NCBI GenBank assembly: GCA_028751875.1
Contig: CM054155.1
Location: 54,830,492-54,894,491 of the forward strand
DNA: 64,000 nt
DNA from: Rapana venosa
Lineage: Eukaryota; Mollusca; Gastropoda; Neogastropoda; Muricidae
Reading direction: 5' to 3'
Part shown: positions 9,046-20,545 of the stretch, in pieces
Position numbering within the stretch: position 1 is the first letter of the stretch
Layout of the letters: every line of letters begins with the position of its first letter
Translations under genes and position numbers: made by a program
The notes under the pieces: model-generated
Seen by the model: the letters and a program-made list of their open reading frames with translations, nothing else
Database searches by the model: none
Told to the model about the DNA's origin: nothing

Positions 9046-12019
9046 TCACCATCCCATGAAGTCAGAAACTCTGCCATAATGATTGGCCAAATTAAAAACC
9101 AGTCCTCGCATTCAAAAATCTCGCCACGGGTGAACTTCAGAGAGTAAGCGGAAGACCCCCCAAAAAACACCACAACAACCAAACAGAGCCTAGTAAAAGA
9201 GTAAGTAAAAGCAAAACTGTATTGGAAATATGCCACAAAAGTCAAAGGCAAAATGGCATGCCGAATAGGTTACAAACTCAATCATACAAAAACAACCACA
9301 AGACACAATTTCAGACCATGTTTTCTTTCCTTTTTAATTGAAGATTCTTAAAGTAAACCCAATAAATAACTTGTAAGAAAAAAGTAAAAAGATAGCGCTA
9401 GTAGACAAGATAACAAGAGAAAAAGCCAACATATACCATAGTGTAAGAAGTAGAGAAAATAAACATCCCTCAAACCTACATTCAGTTCTTGACTTCAGCA
9501 TTATTGAACAAAGATGTATGGCAAAGTTGTAAAAGTGGGAATAGGGACACGTTCAAAAAAAAGAAAAGGAAAACTTTAATGAATAAATTCATACACCACA
9601 CAATATTAACTTGATGGAAATGTTAAAAAGTAACTTAATTTTCAATCAAGCTGAATATCAAGTAAATGCTGGCTGAAGCCACTGATACAAAAGACATGAG
9701 TAGCAAAGAAGGAAAAACTGACTAAAAATCTTGCTGTACAACCCACACCCACTTTGAAGACTTTATATTCATGATCTTAAAAATATAACATGAAATGTAA
9801 GCAACAGGAGCTAAAATATTAACAAACACTATACACTCACAAACACTTGTAAATAACACTCTTTTCCGTTATTTTTAGCTGAACACAGTAGATTAAGCAC
9901 TAAAGATTCATACAATACAACAAATTATCTGTCAATAGGAGATTATTTCAAAACAGTATTTGGAACAAAAACTGTAATTATCTACAAGGTATCCAAAATC
10001 TATGCCCTCTCACCCTTCCGACAGTCTGTACGCAATCCAGTCCATCTTCTCAATAGTTGAGTGACAACTTCAGACGACAAATGGAAGCAACAACACACTC
10101 CAAAATTAATTACATTCCTGTTTTAGGTGTTTGTTGTGAACTAGAAATCAATTTGCAAAATAAAAGAATTTATCAAAACACGTTCGTGCAATTTATTTTA
10201 TGCAACAAAATCCATCAACAAAATTAGTTAAACATCAACAAAGGATCACACCTTGATCCTGCGTCATTTTCGTTGAAGATGGAATATGCATTCCTTAAGG
10301 CAGGATTAAAAAAGCAACATCCATAAAGATGAAACACACACAGAGATCTGCAACTACCCAGCTCATAGTACCGCGCTATATTCACAAGCAACATCCACAT
10401 GCACTGACTGGGGCGATGGCATACAGCACAGACTAAACTCACAGATGTAGTTCTCTTCAGACAGCAACTCTATGGTCTGTCAATAGGAGCAAAAATTGTT
10501 TGTGCTACTGTAATCACCTGACAAAAGCACAGTGCATCCAACTTCAGTGTGGAGAGAAATCATCTTCTTAAGCCTATTTGGAAAAAGGCAGGAGAATGAG
10601 CGTGAGTAAGCGAAAAAATATGCACCAAGAAATAATAAAAAGGTATAGACCAGAAAGGTGCTGCCATGACCTGGGCGCGGAGGCAGGACCAAAGGCAGAA
10701 ATGAACAAAGGGAAAGAAAAGCGGGAATTCCTAGCATAGAATTTCAAGGAGGTATGACTGCTATTGATACTGACAGGCCCCTGGCATCCCCATGGGGGAA
10801 TACAGGAATCAAAAGCCTACACAACTATCTTCATTCATGGCAATCTCTTGGTGGCAACAGAATGTGAAACATTCCCCTGAAGCTGGATTAGTGCTGCCTA
10901 CATTGTTGGGTACTGAAAAAATGTCTCTGCAAATTAAACAATCTTCTATCCCATATGTATTGATATTATCAGCGAGGCAAGAGTGCATATATTGCACAAC
11001 AACAAAAACCTAACAGTTAACAAGACAGCACACATCTCAAACGGGTATCAAAACAACTAATAAATCTCTTTCAAAAGGAGACAGAAAACAATAAAATATC
11101 AGGTAGGCTAGGTCTGGATCAGACAACTGGTTTGGTAAATCATTAGCACATTTAATCTCTACAACACGCGATTTTTTTGGGTACTTTTTTACAGAATAAA
11201 TCTTTCCATTTGGGTTAACAATGGCTATTGACTCAGCTTTGTTTGTGACAAAAAATACATATAAACATTAGCACTATCATCAACAAACAACAAATTCGAA
11301 GATCTAGTGTGGTGTTTACGCTAAGTAGAACCAGAGATTTACAGAAGTATAAGGTTGATTTCAATTCAACCCAAATTTGGTTGTGTGTTTCCCCTTTATG
11401 CACTCTTGGTATATTTTGATAGCTATGAAAAGAATATATTTCTTATTTGTTCTATTCAGAAAAACTATCTTCAGATTTATTGTACACAGAGAAAAAAAGA
11501 TGTTATAAAAAGGATATACAGGGATGTGGACATACTAAAGAGACCTTCTAAAGTTTCTTTACTTTTGGGATATGGATATATATTCCTCACACACCACGGA
11601 AGATTTCAAACAAAAATAGACAATAAAAGCAACAACAGAGATAAAAATGCTGAACAAAAAGAATATATTCTCCATTACAAATACAGATATAAATTCCACA
11701 CACCATTATTATCATTAAATACTTGATCGCAAATGACCGAGTAAAAATAAAAACCTGTACAACCCTCAAATCTTAATGAATGCATAAAATCTTATTTCAT
11801 GCATAAAATATTCATGTGCCCTAACTTGACTTCTCCCTAAGTAACTCCTTGAGGAGTCGATGGGGCAGTGAACAGAGTTTTTCAGGCAGTGTGTTGTGGG
11901 CAAGTCAAACCTGAAGGAGCCCATCCCATTCCAGTGCAGTGGGGTAACAATGTCCTGTGCTCCCACAATTCTTGAATGGCTTTGAACAAGGCCTAAACAA
12001 TATCAAGTTTTTTGAAAAG
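9046..12019. other. Intergenic or intronic, no gene recognised
   Basis: A mostly AT-rich 3 kb stretch. Short frames at 10,224-10,737 (-) and a 123-codon frame at 11,355-11,726 (+) have no motif or domain that I recognise and lie in low-complexity AT-rich DNA. I cannot exclude small exons of a host gene. Confidence 0.45.
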
Positions 12020-12147
12020 CACACTCACTCACTCACTCACATACACAAACACACTGTGCACACAAATACACACGTGCATACACACACATCATGCGCACAC
12101 ACACGTGCACAAGGGCACCACTCCATGCACACACACCCACACACAGA
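12020..12147. repeat. Imperfect (CA)n / CACT-rich microsatellite
   Basis: CACTCACTCACTCAC at 12,022-12,040, followed by interrupted CACA and ACACACG words up to 12,147. Confidence 0.85.
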
Positions 12148-12282
12148 TATGTCATAGTTCTTAAGAATTACACAGATTTAATGTTTTTATGTAATAAAAA
12201 TACCAAATAATCTCTACAAAAATAAACCACAGATTTCTTTTCAATGTAAATATATATATCTAAATCAAAAGGATACAAAGGA

Positions 12283-12610
12283 AAGGTGGTGGACGGTTGC
12301 CTAAAAGTAACACTGTGAGGTTCTGGGGGGTTTGACTCCAAGCCTTGGCCTTTATTCCCGCAGACATGACAGAAAATTGAACTGAGACAGCAAGTCTTTC
12401 AGAGGAGAACTAACACCAGTAGACCTGTATCTGCTTACGCAGAGAGGACTGTGTGCACACAAAAAGAATTCATGACAGGTGAAAATCGAAACAGCAGTGG
12501 AGGTACCTTGTGACCTGTTGTGGCAAAATCGGTTCGTTCACTTCCCAATAGTCACTCCCCCTGAAGCCAGAATGCAGCTACCTTAAGTGGGATAAAAAAA
12601 ACACTTGCTG
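12283..12610 (+). mobile_element. Possible SINE of a second family (tRNA-like head)
   Basis: GGACGGTTGCCTAAAAGTAA resembles a box A region, and GGTTTGACTCC about 45 bases later resembles a box B (GGTTCRANNCC). The downstream part differs from the main SINE family and no second copy was found in the window, so this is tentative. Confidence 0.35.
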
Positions 12611-12724
12611 ACGTAACATAACAATCCTATAATTGGTGAACCTTTGCAGATCAAGCCGAGGACCCAACAAAATCGTACCCCCCCCCCCCCCTCAAAAAAA
12701 GGTATTGTTTGGCCACGTTTTATT

Positions 12725-12965
12725 TATACATACATACATACTACACATATATGATATATATATATTATATATTATATATATACTATATATATAAATATAA
12801 ATATATATATATATAATATAAAGGGATATTGCGTTTTATATATAGTAGATGAGTGAGTAAGGTATTGCGTTATTATATATATATATTTAATTAATATAAT
12901 AGATAGATAGATATAGATAGATATATAGATAGATTTAGATATATAAAGGCAATACCCTTCACTGA
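12725..12965. repeat. TA/GATA tract with inverted AGTAAGGTATTGC arms
   Basis: (TA)n and (GATA)n sequence encloses two arms. GTGAGTAAGGTATTGCG (about 12,853-12,869) pairs with the reverse complement of GCAATACCCTTCAC at about 12,949-12,962, giving a potential long hairpin with an AT loop. A third related word, AAGGGATATTGCG, lies at about 12,821. Confidence 0.75.
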
Positions 12966-13839
12966 GATAAACTTGCATAATTATTTATATATTGCAATGA
13001 AGACATAAAGGCGCTTCATGTTGTCCAGTTTTAGATGCATCACGGAAAATAAAAAATATGACAATAACAAGTAACAAGAGATAGATAATAAATAAAAGCA
13101 ATAAGGCACATAAAAGAGATAACACTTCACTTTTTTCCCCCCCAACTAATGGCAACAGCATGGCAAGAGATGGGTTATTGTACTAGAAAAATGACACACT
13201 CACAAAACAAGCTTTAAAAAAAGACTATAAACCATCAAAGTAATCTATAAAATACAGAAACCCTAGCTTTGTTTCAGACACGAACAGAAAATAACCTGGG
13301 ATTGACATTGTGTTAATCATACAAACTCAAATGAAGATGGACTGGTTTCTAAGATGCTAAACGACGTGGAATGCATAAAGAAAACCAAACAAACAGCACT
13401 GTGTAGAGATAAAGGTGATTGTCTTTGGAAAAGATGTACAACACAAAAGGAAATCCTCTAGATTTGTAATCATATAGATAGATATAGAGATTAAATTCAA
13501 CAGCTGATTGTATATTTGTGACTGAATAGGATATGTTGGCCCATTCTATGGGGTTTTTAGTCGAGTGATTTTTTTGGTGTTCATCGGCCTGAGCTCTCCG
13601 AGTATTATATGGATCAATGGAAAATTTTGTGTAGCGACAGTTTTGTATACCCACCATTTAAGGTAGGCCGCATTTTGACTTAGAGGGATTGTGGGCTTAC
13701 TTTAAAACTGCAAGCCATCAACATGAATATCATTTGTTAAAAAAGAAAAAAAAAAAGAGCTGGGTAAGATAATAATAAAAACACAAAAACAACCAACCCC
13801 ACCCACCCACAAGGAGAAAAAACAAAGACCTCAACAACC
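12966..13839. other. Intergenic, no gene recognised
   Basis: AT-rich DNA without recognisable coding or repeat signal. Confidence 0.5.
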
Positions 13840-14200
13840 AGTTCCCTCCCATCTCCTCTCTCACTGTCTCTGCCTTTCTCGGGTTGTGTTGAGTCATAGG
13901 CCTGACACATTCGCAGATGATATCCTCCAGCTCTTTCCTTGGTCTGCCTCTTCTTCAACTCCTCCTTGGCGAGTGCCTTGCAAAACTGTCTTTGTAATTC
14001 CTTGGGGATCTTGTGACATGCCCCGACCATTTTAGTTTACGCTTTTTTTCACGTTCTTTAGAAGGTTCTCATATGGCCCCAATGGTTTGCAGGATTCTGT
14101 TATGCACGCGTCGTGCTATGTGGTCTTTGGTAGGAGATGCAAGGAGTCTCCCGAACGCATCTCATCTCCACTGCCTGTTTCGGGTCCAAACGGGGTAACG
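13840..14200 (-). mobile_element. Degenerate RTE-type LINE, C-terminal end
   Basis: Minus-strand translation (frames change several times) recalls the end of RTE-type ORFs: a VEMRC-like block, an ISY-like block, a region equivalent to GPYENLL, then TKMVGACHKIP and a basic KKRQTKERAGGYH stretch matching the position of the family's RGRPRKRW segment. On the + strand this shows as the phrases CTCATATGGCCCCAATGGTT and GCATCTCATCTCCACTGCCT. It is a different, older copy from the elements at 1.7 and 54 kb, strongly decayed. Confidence 0.5.
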
Positions 14201-15159
14201 AACCGCCGCACACTTCCGACAACGGGAGCTTTTTGCTTTCTAGACTCAAGAGCGCCGTTACCTCTTGACCACCGATCCATCACGGATCATTAGAAAACGA
14301 TGAATAGTCATTAGTACTGCTTCCTGACTCTGAAATGTACTGTGTATGACCATTTTTTGTCACCTCTATATACACCATTCAGTGATACATACACTTTAAG
14401 TCGAACACATATCTAATAACATTTTCAATAATTATCAACTTATTAAGTTGAGAACAATAAACAAACCAAAGAGACTGACTTTTATGTAAAGCATCTAAAG
14501 AAGAACACTTATAGTAATCTTGAGAAACATTTGACGTTCTATTGTTTAAACTCCACCTTAATAACACAATATTCAATGTTGAGTAGACAATTGATAAAAC
14601 ATTCCTTCAATACATGAGTATACCAATATCCAGGTCAAAGACTGACATCTCGAATGGAGAATCCCTGAGGAGGAACATAATGCTCAGACATATCAAAACA
14701 TTCTTTTCAATCCAAACAACAACTGTTTTTGCTAAGGGAAACCAACAAATGCCACTAAACAGACACAATCGATACATTTACACCATAGGGCATAAACTCA
14801 ATTGTTAATCATACTGAGCACCTGAAACGTCACTCCCTAATTAGTAAATTTAATAGCAGGTTTACAGAAAGCTTTGTAAACCAGTAAACAAATATGTTCA
14901 CAACATATTCCATAAATGTTTCGATTTAAAACACACAAAGTCAAAATACAAACATATCGAGGTGCCAGACAGAAGGGTCTAAATACAAAATTTGACATCT
15001 TTACTTTTTTTATGACTGGACTGGAAACAGGTGTCTTACTATTATAAAATTAGAAATTTTCCAGTTTTGTGATTCATTATCCCAAATTTTATTGATCAGA
15101 ACCTCACAAACGACAAACGTCCGTACAAACATAAGGCTAAGTGATGTCTAGAAGAACAC
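14201..15159. other. Intergenic, no gene recognised
   Basis: AT-rich DNA with only short frames and no recognisable domains. Confidence 0.5.
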
Positions 15160-15775
15160 CGACCAAAAAAAACTAGCAGACTCTTTTACAACAAAAAAGA
15201 AAACACAATCAATCCACAAAAAAAACTAAACACTGTTTCAGCATCAAACGAAATAACAAACGACGAAAAGAAACATAACCACAAAAACAAAAACACACAA
15301 AACACAACAGCCAAACAAAATAAAACATTTCTAGCCATCAACCATCACAAACTCACAAAACATAAGTGTTAACGCTTAACAAACAACAAACCAATATCCC
15401 ATGCACAAACCTAAACTCCCAACAAAAAAACATAAAAACAACAACATATAACTAAACACACAACACAGAAACCAAAAAAACCCCAACCCCGTGCCCACCA
15501 CAAACAACAAACATAACACAACAACTGAACGCACCCCTCACACAATGAAACACATAACCCAAACCAAACACAGCTCTACCAACCACCACCCACACCTACA
15601 CAATCAATAAACGTTACATCATACATAGGTAGCCCACTCCCACTCACCCCCTCACGGCCCCCCCATACCCCTCGAACCCACCCCACCCCCCCCCGCCACC
15701 CACCCCCACCCTGCGCCACCCCCCTACCCCCACCCACCAACCCCTCCCCCACTTAAACAGTACCACCCTCTCTCT
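15160..15775. repeat. G-poor A/C-rich tract ending in C-rich block
   Basis: About 600 bp composed almost only of A and C with scattered T; G is very rare up to about 15,640. It grades into CCCCACCC-rich sequence at 15,650-15,765, which would give G-rich, quadruplex-capable sequence on the minus strand. It codes for nothing recognisable. Similar asymmetric tracts occur at 20,340, 22,741, 42,270 and 44,310. Confidence 0.8.
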
Positions 15776-16280
15776 GCCCAAAGTGGTTGTTATTTTAAAA
15801 GCAAGAAATCTATCTTTAGATCAAGTCGGCCAAGAAACTGAATAAGCTAGCGAATTTTTAAAGTAAAGTCAACTAAAATCGACCACATTGAGCGGTGGAA
15901 AATATTCAAACTTTTTGTATTTTCCTGTACATTGATAATATTTCAGGCATTTGTGACTTTGCCTTAAATAATTGGATTCTTCTGTATGCTTCTGCAGGAA
16001 ATCTTGTGGGATAATCCTCCTCAAATAAAGACTAGATCTGGCTACAGGTTTTATTGTATTTCCCATTCTGACACACGGCAGTATCACTAGACTGCCATTT
16101 TGTAAACTTTGCACAGGAGAAACAATAGGCCTTGCTATTCACAAGTCGACAGCTGTGGCTAAAATTCTGAGCGAGAAAATCTTGTAGAGAATGGACTGTA
16201 GGCGCAGTAACAGACAAACTCGGTAGTTCATGTTGACCTCTATGATTGCAGTTTCATAGTTAAACATCATTTTCAAACAA
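15776..16280. other. 500 bp preceding repeat copy 2, unidentified
   Basis: Ordinary-looking DNA leading without a visible boundary into the long repeat. Minus-strand frames (for example 16,217-16,032) contain an AYCFSCAKF segment, but I recognise no family. If the 16,280-bp unit is truly tandem or circular, this is also the sequence that precedes base 1. Confidence 0.4.
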
Positions 16281-16799
16281 ATATCGGACATACCCTGGGG
16301 AAGGTAGTTTTCGGCATAGTAAAAAATACTGATGAAAGCAAACAGCGAATAGGCGCTTCTCCCATGGAGGCAAATTACCTCCCCTTGGCAAAAGTAGTGG
16401 CGCAAACAGGAAAAACTGACGACAGCATCTCATCGGTGATAAAACGATCTTATTATGGACATCCTTCTTGCTTTTCATTTTCTCATAGTTTTATTTTGTG
16501 TATTTGTTTAATCTACATTTCAACACGAAACTCTCAGTTCATGGTTTCCCTTTTCTAGGGCTTTTAGGGCCTCCAGGGCCCTAGGCTTCATTTCTTCTAG
16601 GGCTTTTTTAGGGGCCTTATTTGGCATCTTCAAAATCAGGGCCATTCTAAGGCTTTTAAGATTTGTACGAACCCTGATTGATGTGTGTGTTTGCACACAC
16701 TGGTTGATTCAGTCAACAGCTGTCACATGGGTGTAATGTGTGTTTACACAAAGACTGAATATCACAAAGAGACTGAGTAATAAGATCAATACCCTCGTT

Positions 16800-17308
16800 T
16801 CAACATCAAATGTCTCCACAAAAATCTGCACCCTCTTATCTCCGTATCTGTCTTCACCTGTATACTCCATCCCAGTTCCCTTCGTTCATCAGCCGCAGAT
16901 GTAAGCTTTGTGCATCGAACACCCAGATTCAAACAACCACTGTTGGCCGTCGCTCTTTCTCTATTTCTCTGGTCCCATCACACCGGAATGACCACCCTCT
17001 TTCACTTCGCCAAAACTTTATCATTTGATGCCTTCAAATCCAGCCGAAAACACACTAATTTTCTACCTGAGACTTTCCCCGCATATTTTCCCTAGAATTT
17101 TTCAACAGCATACCCGCATCTCCTAAGTGTGTTCGCAAGTCCTGTGTGTGTGCGAGTGTGGGTGTGCGTTTGAGTGTGATTGTTGCATTTTAGCTTGGGT
17201 ATGTGCGTGTGCGCTTGCTATGGATTTGAAATATTTGTTCAGTATGATTTAAGGAGAGTTGCTTTGCGCTATATAAATTCCATATATATCTTATTCATTA
17301 TTATTACA
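16800..17308 (+). mobile_element. L2/CR1-like LINE, 3' end fragment (copy 2)
   Basis: Exact duplicate of the fragment at 520-1,028, within copy 2 of the long direct repeat. It holds the same C-terminal protein segments (KSAPSYLR, CLHLYTPS, TVGRRSFS), the same frameshift and the same GCGCTATATAAATTCC end with an ATT-rich tail. Because it arose by the segmental or assembly duplication, it should not be counted as an independent insertion. Confidence 0.75.
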
Positions 17309-17951
17309 GATATTGGCTGAGCTAGCTAACACAGGTTGCAGCGGGGTATGTATGTTTTGCAGACACTGCTCGAATTAGTTATCAGTTGACAAGAGTACAT
17401 TTACAAATACTGTAAAAGATATGACTGCTAACCACATATTTTCTCTGCATAAAAATAGAAGACTAACAACTCTTCCCTAAGGAAAACAAAATATCAGCCG
17501 TTTTTGCCAATCATCCATCCTTCAATAGCACAGACTATAAACTACACACTTTTCATCCATCCTCCCTTCCTGTCTAAGATGATGGGTAGATCGACTGACA
17601 GGAGACAGAGAACGATGTTTAATCCGTCAGCAGTTGGTCGTCCTGCATTCGGTGATGTGAATCATCCATACACACACCCTTGTCGCCTGTGTAATTAACT
17701 GCCCCACTTTGCTCATTTAAATTGTGCTGCTGCTACCGTCACGGGGGGAAAATGAGAGAAGAATTCAGTATGGGAGGCAAAAAATGTGAGAGTGTCCTTA
17801 TCCTGTGTGTGTGGTGTGTGTAGTTGATATCTTTAGTTTAACGGTCTATTCACATTAGTGATTTTTATACAGGAAAAAGTAAGTCGAAACAAGGAGAATA
17901 TACAATAAACAATAACAGAAAAAATGTCAGATACAGTACTAAAAACTTAAC

Positions 17952-19101
17952 TTTCATCATCATCTCATCATCCCTCGTGACTTTGGCTCGTGGGGAAACA
18001 CAAGACGATGCCTGGTATAGCCTCCTCCATCCATCTCGGTCCCTAGGCTCCTGCGCAGTAGTGCCGAGTCTTTCATCCTGGGTCATTCTCCTGACTTGTT
18101 GTCCATTCCATGACTATGATTCTGCTTCCCCTCTCTTTCGGCCACCAATTCGCTGTTCCCTGCAGTAGCTGTTTTTGCGGCAGAGTGTTGTTGGCGTGGA
18201 CGTGGCTGAACCATGTCAGCTTTTTCTCTTGACAGATGGTGAGAAGGGGTTCCTGTGGAACCTGGCCAGCCGGTGTTATTTGGCTCTGACAAATTCATTG
18301 GTCCTTTTCGTTCTCTTCCCAGGAATCCCAGCATGTTTTTCTATGCAATTTTGTTTCAAAATGGACTGGATTATCGCTTTGCTGTGTTCAGCAGTCATTT
18401 CCAGTTTCACTTTGTACAGCAGGATAGTCTGAATTAGGGCTTTGTTGAGCTATAGTTAGGTTTGGGAAACTGAACTTTCTTTACTTTTCCATATGGTTGG
18501 TGAGGTTTGTCAGGGAAGATGTTGCCATAGCCAGTCCCGACTTTGTATGTTCTGTCGTTGATCGCACCGTCCTTTGTGAGTGTAAGCGCCAAGGTATTTA
18601 AAAGCGCTACCTCCTCCAGTTTGCTGGCCGTTCATGTAAATTTATAGCAGTGGCGTTGCTCGTGCTGTTCAAATACTTTACTTTTACTCCGAGCTCACTG
18701 TCCATCCCAATGTCCAGCTCGTCGCAAGTCTGGTCGTAGATCTTGCAGCTCTGGTGTTTACTTCCCCGCCCATGAGGTCAATGTCCATCTGGCAACCCGC
18801 AAGTTGTTGAGGGTCTGCCGCCAATGGAGATGGTAGAGTGGAGGGTCATGGAGGGTCTCTCTCCATAATGTTTTCCAAGAACAGATTAAACAGGAACTGG
18901 AGATAACAAGGCATCCTTGTCAGACCCCGCAACAGTGGTTTTGAAGGTAGTTCTCCGACTATTGTTCAGAAGACTGCACACGTTGCGTGTTGTATAGTCT
19001 GCTTGAATGGTTTGCACTAGTCCTTCAATGCCAAACTTCTATGACCTGCCACAGGCCTCGTGCCATACCTGTCAAAAGTCCTTCCTTAAAGTTCCACAAC
19101 G
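17952..19101 (-). mobile_element. RTE-like LINE, 5'-truncated (copy 2)
   Basis: Exact duplicate of 1,672-2,821 inside copy 2 of the long direct repeat. It has the same frameshifts, the same GAT-rich tail at its 3' end (+ strand 17,952-17,970) and the same 5' truncation point. The identical disabling changes show that the two are one insertion copied by the larger duplication. Confidence 0.85.
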
Positions 19102-19540
19102 TTCAATCGACTTTAAAAAAGGCTAAACATGAAACGTTAACAATACTACAAAAACTGAATAAATCGGACTTCTTATCAATCCCAACAGCAATGTCCAACA
19201 GTAACGTATCTAACGATGGTTCAGACCAAATCTGATCCAGTGACAAACTTGGTACAGCAGGCAAAAATGCTCTTAAATGTCCACAATAAAAAATAACATG
19301 ACTATTGGTAATCTTCTCCCCACAAATACAGTTTACATCTTTCACGTATTTTGTCCTGACAGCATTTAGTTTAAATCTGTGCAGAAGGGATAACATATTT
19401 CTGCCATCGTATCAACCACAGACTTTGTTAGAAATGAAAGCATTTTGAAAATCTATCACATTGCTTGTGCAGACAATAGGCAGAATCATACATCTTTCTG
19501 AAGTGGTTCCAGCAAGTGTTTTGTAGCAAGCTGTAATCCT
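19102..19540 (-). mobile_element. LINE C-terminus with Cys/His knuckle, copy 2
   Basis: An open minus-strand frame of 97 codons (19,396 to 19,103) reads LLHRFKLNAVRTKY, then CICGEKITNSHVIFYC, then HLRAFLP and SLSLDQIWSEPSLDTLLL. The spacing C-x-C-x7-H-x4-C is a zinc-knuckle pattern at the C-terminus of several non-LTR retrotransposon lineages, and the preceding R-x-LN-x-R-TK block is typical of the same region. Upstream coding (19,400-19,540) is only weakly recognisable. The related fragment at 39,395-39,720 shows this is a dispersed family and not a host gene. The start codon is arbitrary because the protein is truncated at the N-terminus. Confidence 0.65.
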
Positions 19541-19590
19541 CATGCAGAGATAAGGCAACATTTATTTAACAGAACCATTTTATCTTGCTG

Positions 19591-19653
19591 TTGTGTGTGT
19601 GTGTTGTGTGTGTGTGTGTGTGTCTGGTGTGTGTGTGTGTGTGTGTGTGTGGT
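19591..19653. repeat. (TG)n microsatellite, copy 2
   Basis: Counterpart of the tract at 3,307-3,369 with the same interruptions. Confidence 0.95.
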
Positions 19654-20224
19654 GTAGGTGTAGTTATAGTACTAGTAATCTTTGGTTTTAACATTGTTTC
19701 CACTTTAAGTGATACCAGATGATCAAAAGGAATAATTGGAAAGTGTGTGTGGGTAAATACATCATAATGACAAAAAGAACGAGCAAACACCATAACCAAG
19801 TAATAATACCCCCAAAAAAAACCAACAAAAAACAGAAAACAAAACCACCCAACAAAAACTTCAATAATTAGAACACATGTATTGTATGGACATGTGTGTG
19901 TGAGTGTGTGCATACCCCAAAAGGGGCGAAAGGAATTAAACAAGAATCTTTAAATCTTTTGGATCTTGGAGCGTGTGTGTAAGTTAGTGCGTGAGATGCG
20001 TGTGTGTCACTAAGTTGTTTGTGCACATTTATGATGTGTCATAACAATCCAAAGAAACAGACTCACTGACCAGTTCAACTTGATTAAAAGAATAAAACCC
20101 TTCTGCAAAGTTTATGATGCTCATAAACAGTGAATCACATTAATATGAGTATATGATTTCACATTACATGGAGATCTTGTCTTCAGTCTTGACAGAAAAG
20201 GTTTTAAAAGGAAATGAATAAAAT

Positions 20225-20340
20225 GGGGGTTTTGGGTGGGGCGGTGCTGGTTTTGTTGTGGTCTTGTTTTGTGGTGTGTGCTTCCCTGAGGAACTTGCAA
20301 ACAAAAAAAAACCCCCTTGACCCCCCCCCCAAACCCCCCC
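20225..20340. other. Junction into low-quality sequence
   Basis: The first bases after the repeat are G/T-rich, followed by A and C homopolymers. From here on, text made of homopolymer runs dominates the window. Confidence 0.7.
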
Positions 20341-20509
20341 CCATCAAACAAACAAGACAAAGGGAAACACAAAACAACACGACACAACCACATAACACAC
20401 AGGACACCCACCCCTCTCCCCTCCCACACACACAAACATCCCCACACATCCCCCCCTCACACTCACCCAATCCCCCACCAAACCCCCCCCCCCCCCCCCC
20501 CCCCCCCCC

Positions 20510-20544
<35 letters not shown>
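20341..20544. repeat. A/C-rich tract with two long poly-C runs
   Basis: A G-poor A/C stretch ends in poly-C runs of 27 (20,483-20,509) and 33 bases (20,512-20,544). The proline-rich and glycine-rich frames across it are by-products of the runs. Confidence 0.9.

Positions 20545-20545
<1 letters not shown>

Larger units (their letters stand above)
16281..20224 (+). repeat. Direct long repeat, copy 2 (3.94 kb)
   Basis: Second copy of the block at 1-3,938. It is six bases longer because of indels near 19,260-19,880. In the 19,103-19,396 segment this copy keeps an open LINE C-terminal reading frame that is broken in copy 1, so here copy 2 probably carries the more accurate sequence. The match stops at 20,224. 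From the next base the sequence is unrelated to what follows copy 1 and changes to long homopolymer runs, which suggests an assembly join at this point. Confidence 0.97.

Noticed and set aside
11355..11726. A 123-codon + frame in clean sequence.
   Set aside because: No motif, AT-driven composition and no splice or neighbour context that I could support. Possible but not reportable as a gene.
1..16280. A 16.28-kb unit is close to the size of an animal mitochondrial genome.
   Set aside because: It contains LINE and SINE fragments and none of the mitochondrial protein, rRNA or tRNA genes I would expect, so a mitochondrial origin is not supported.
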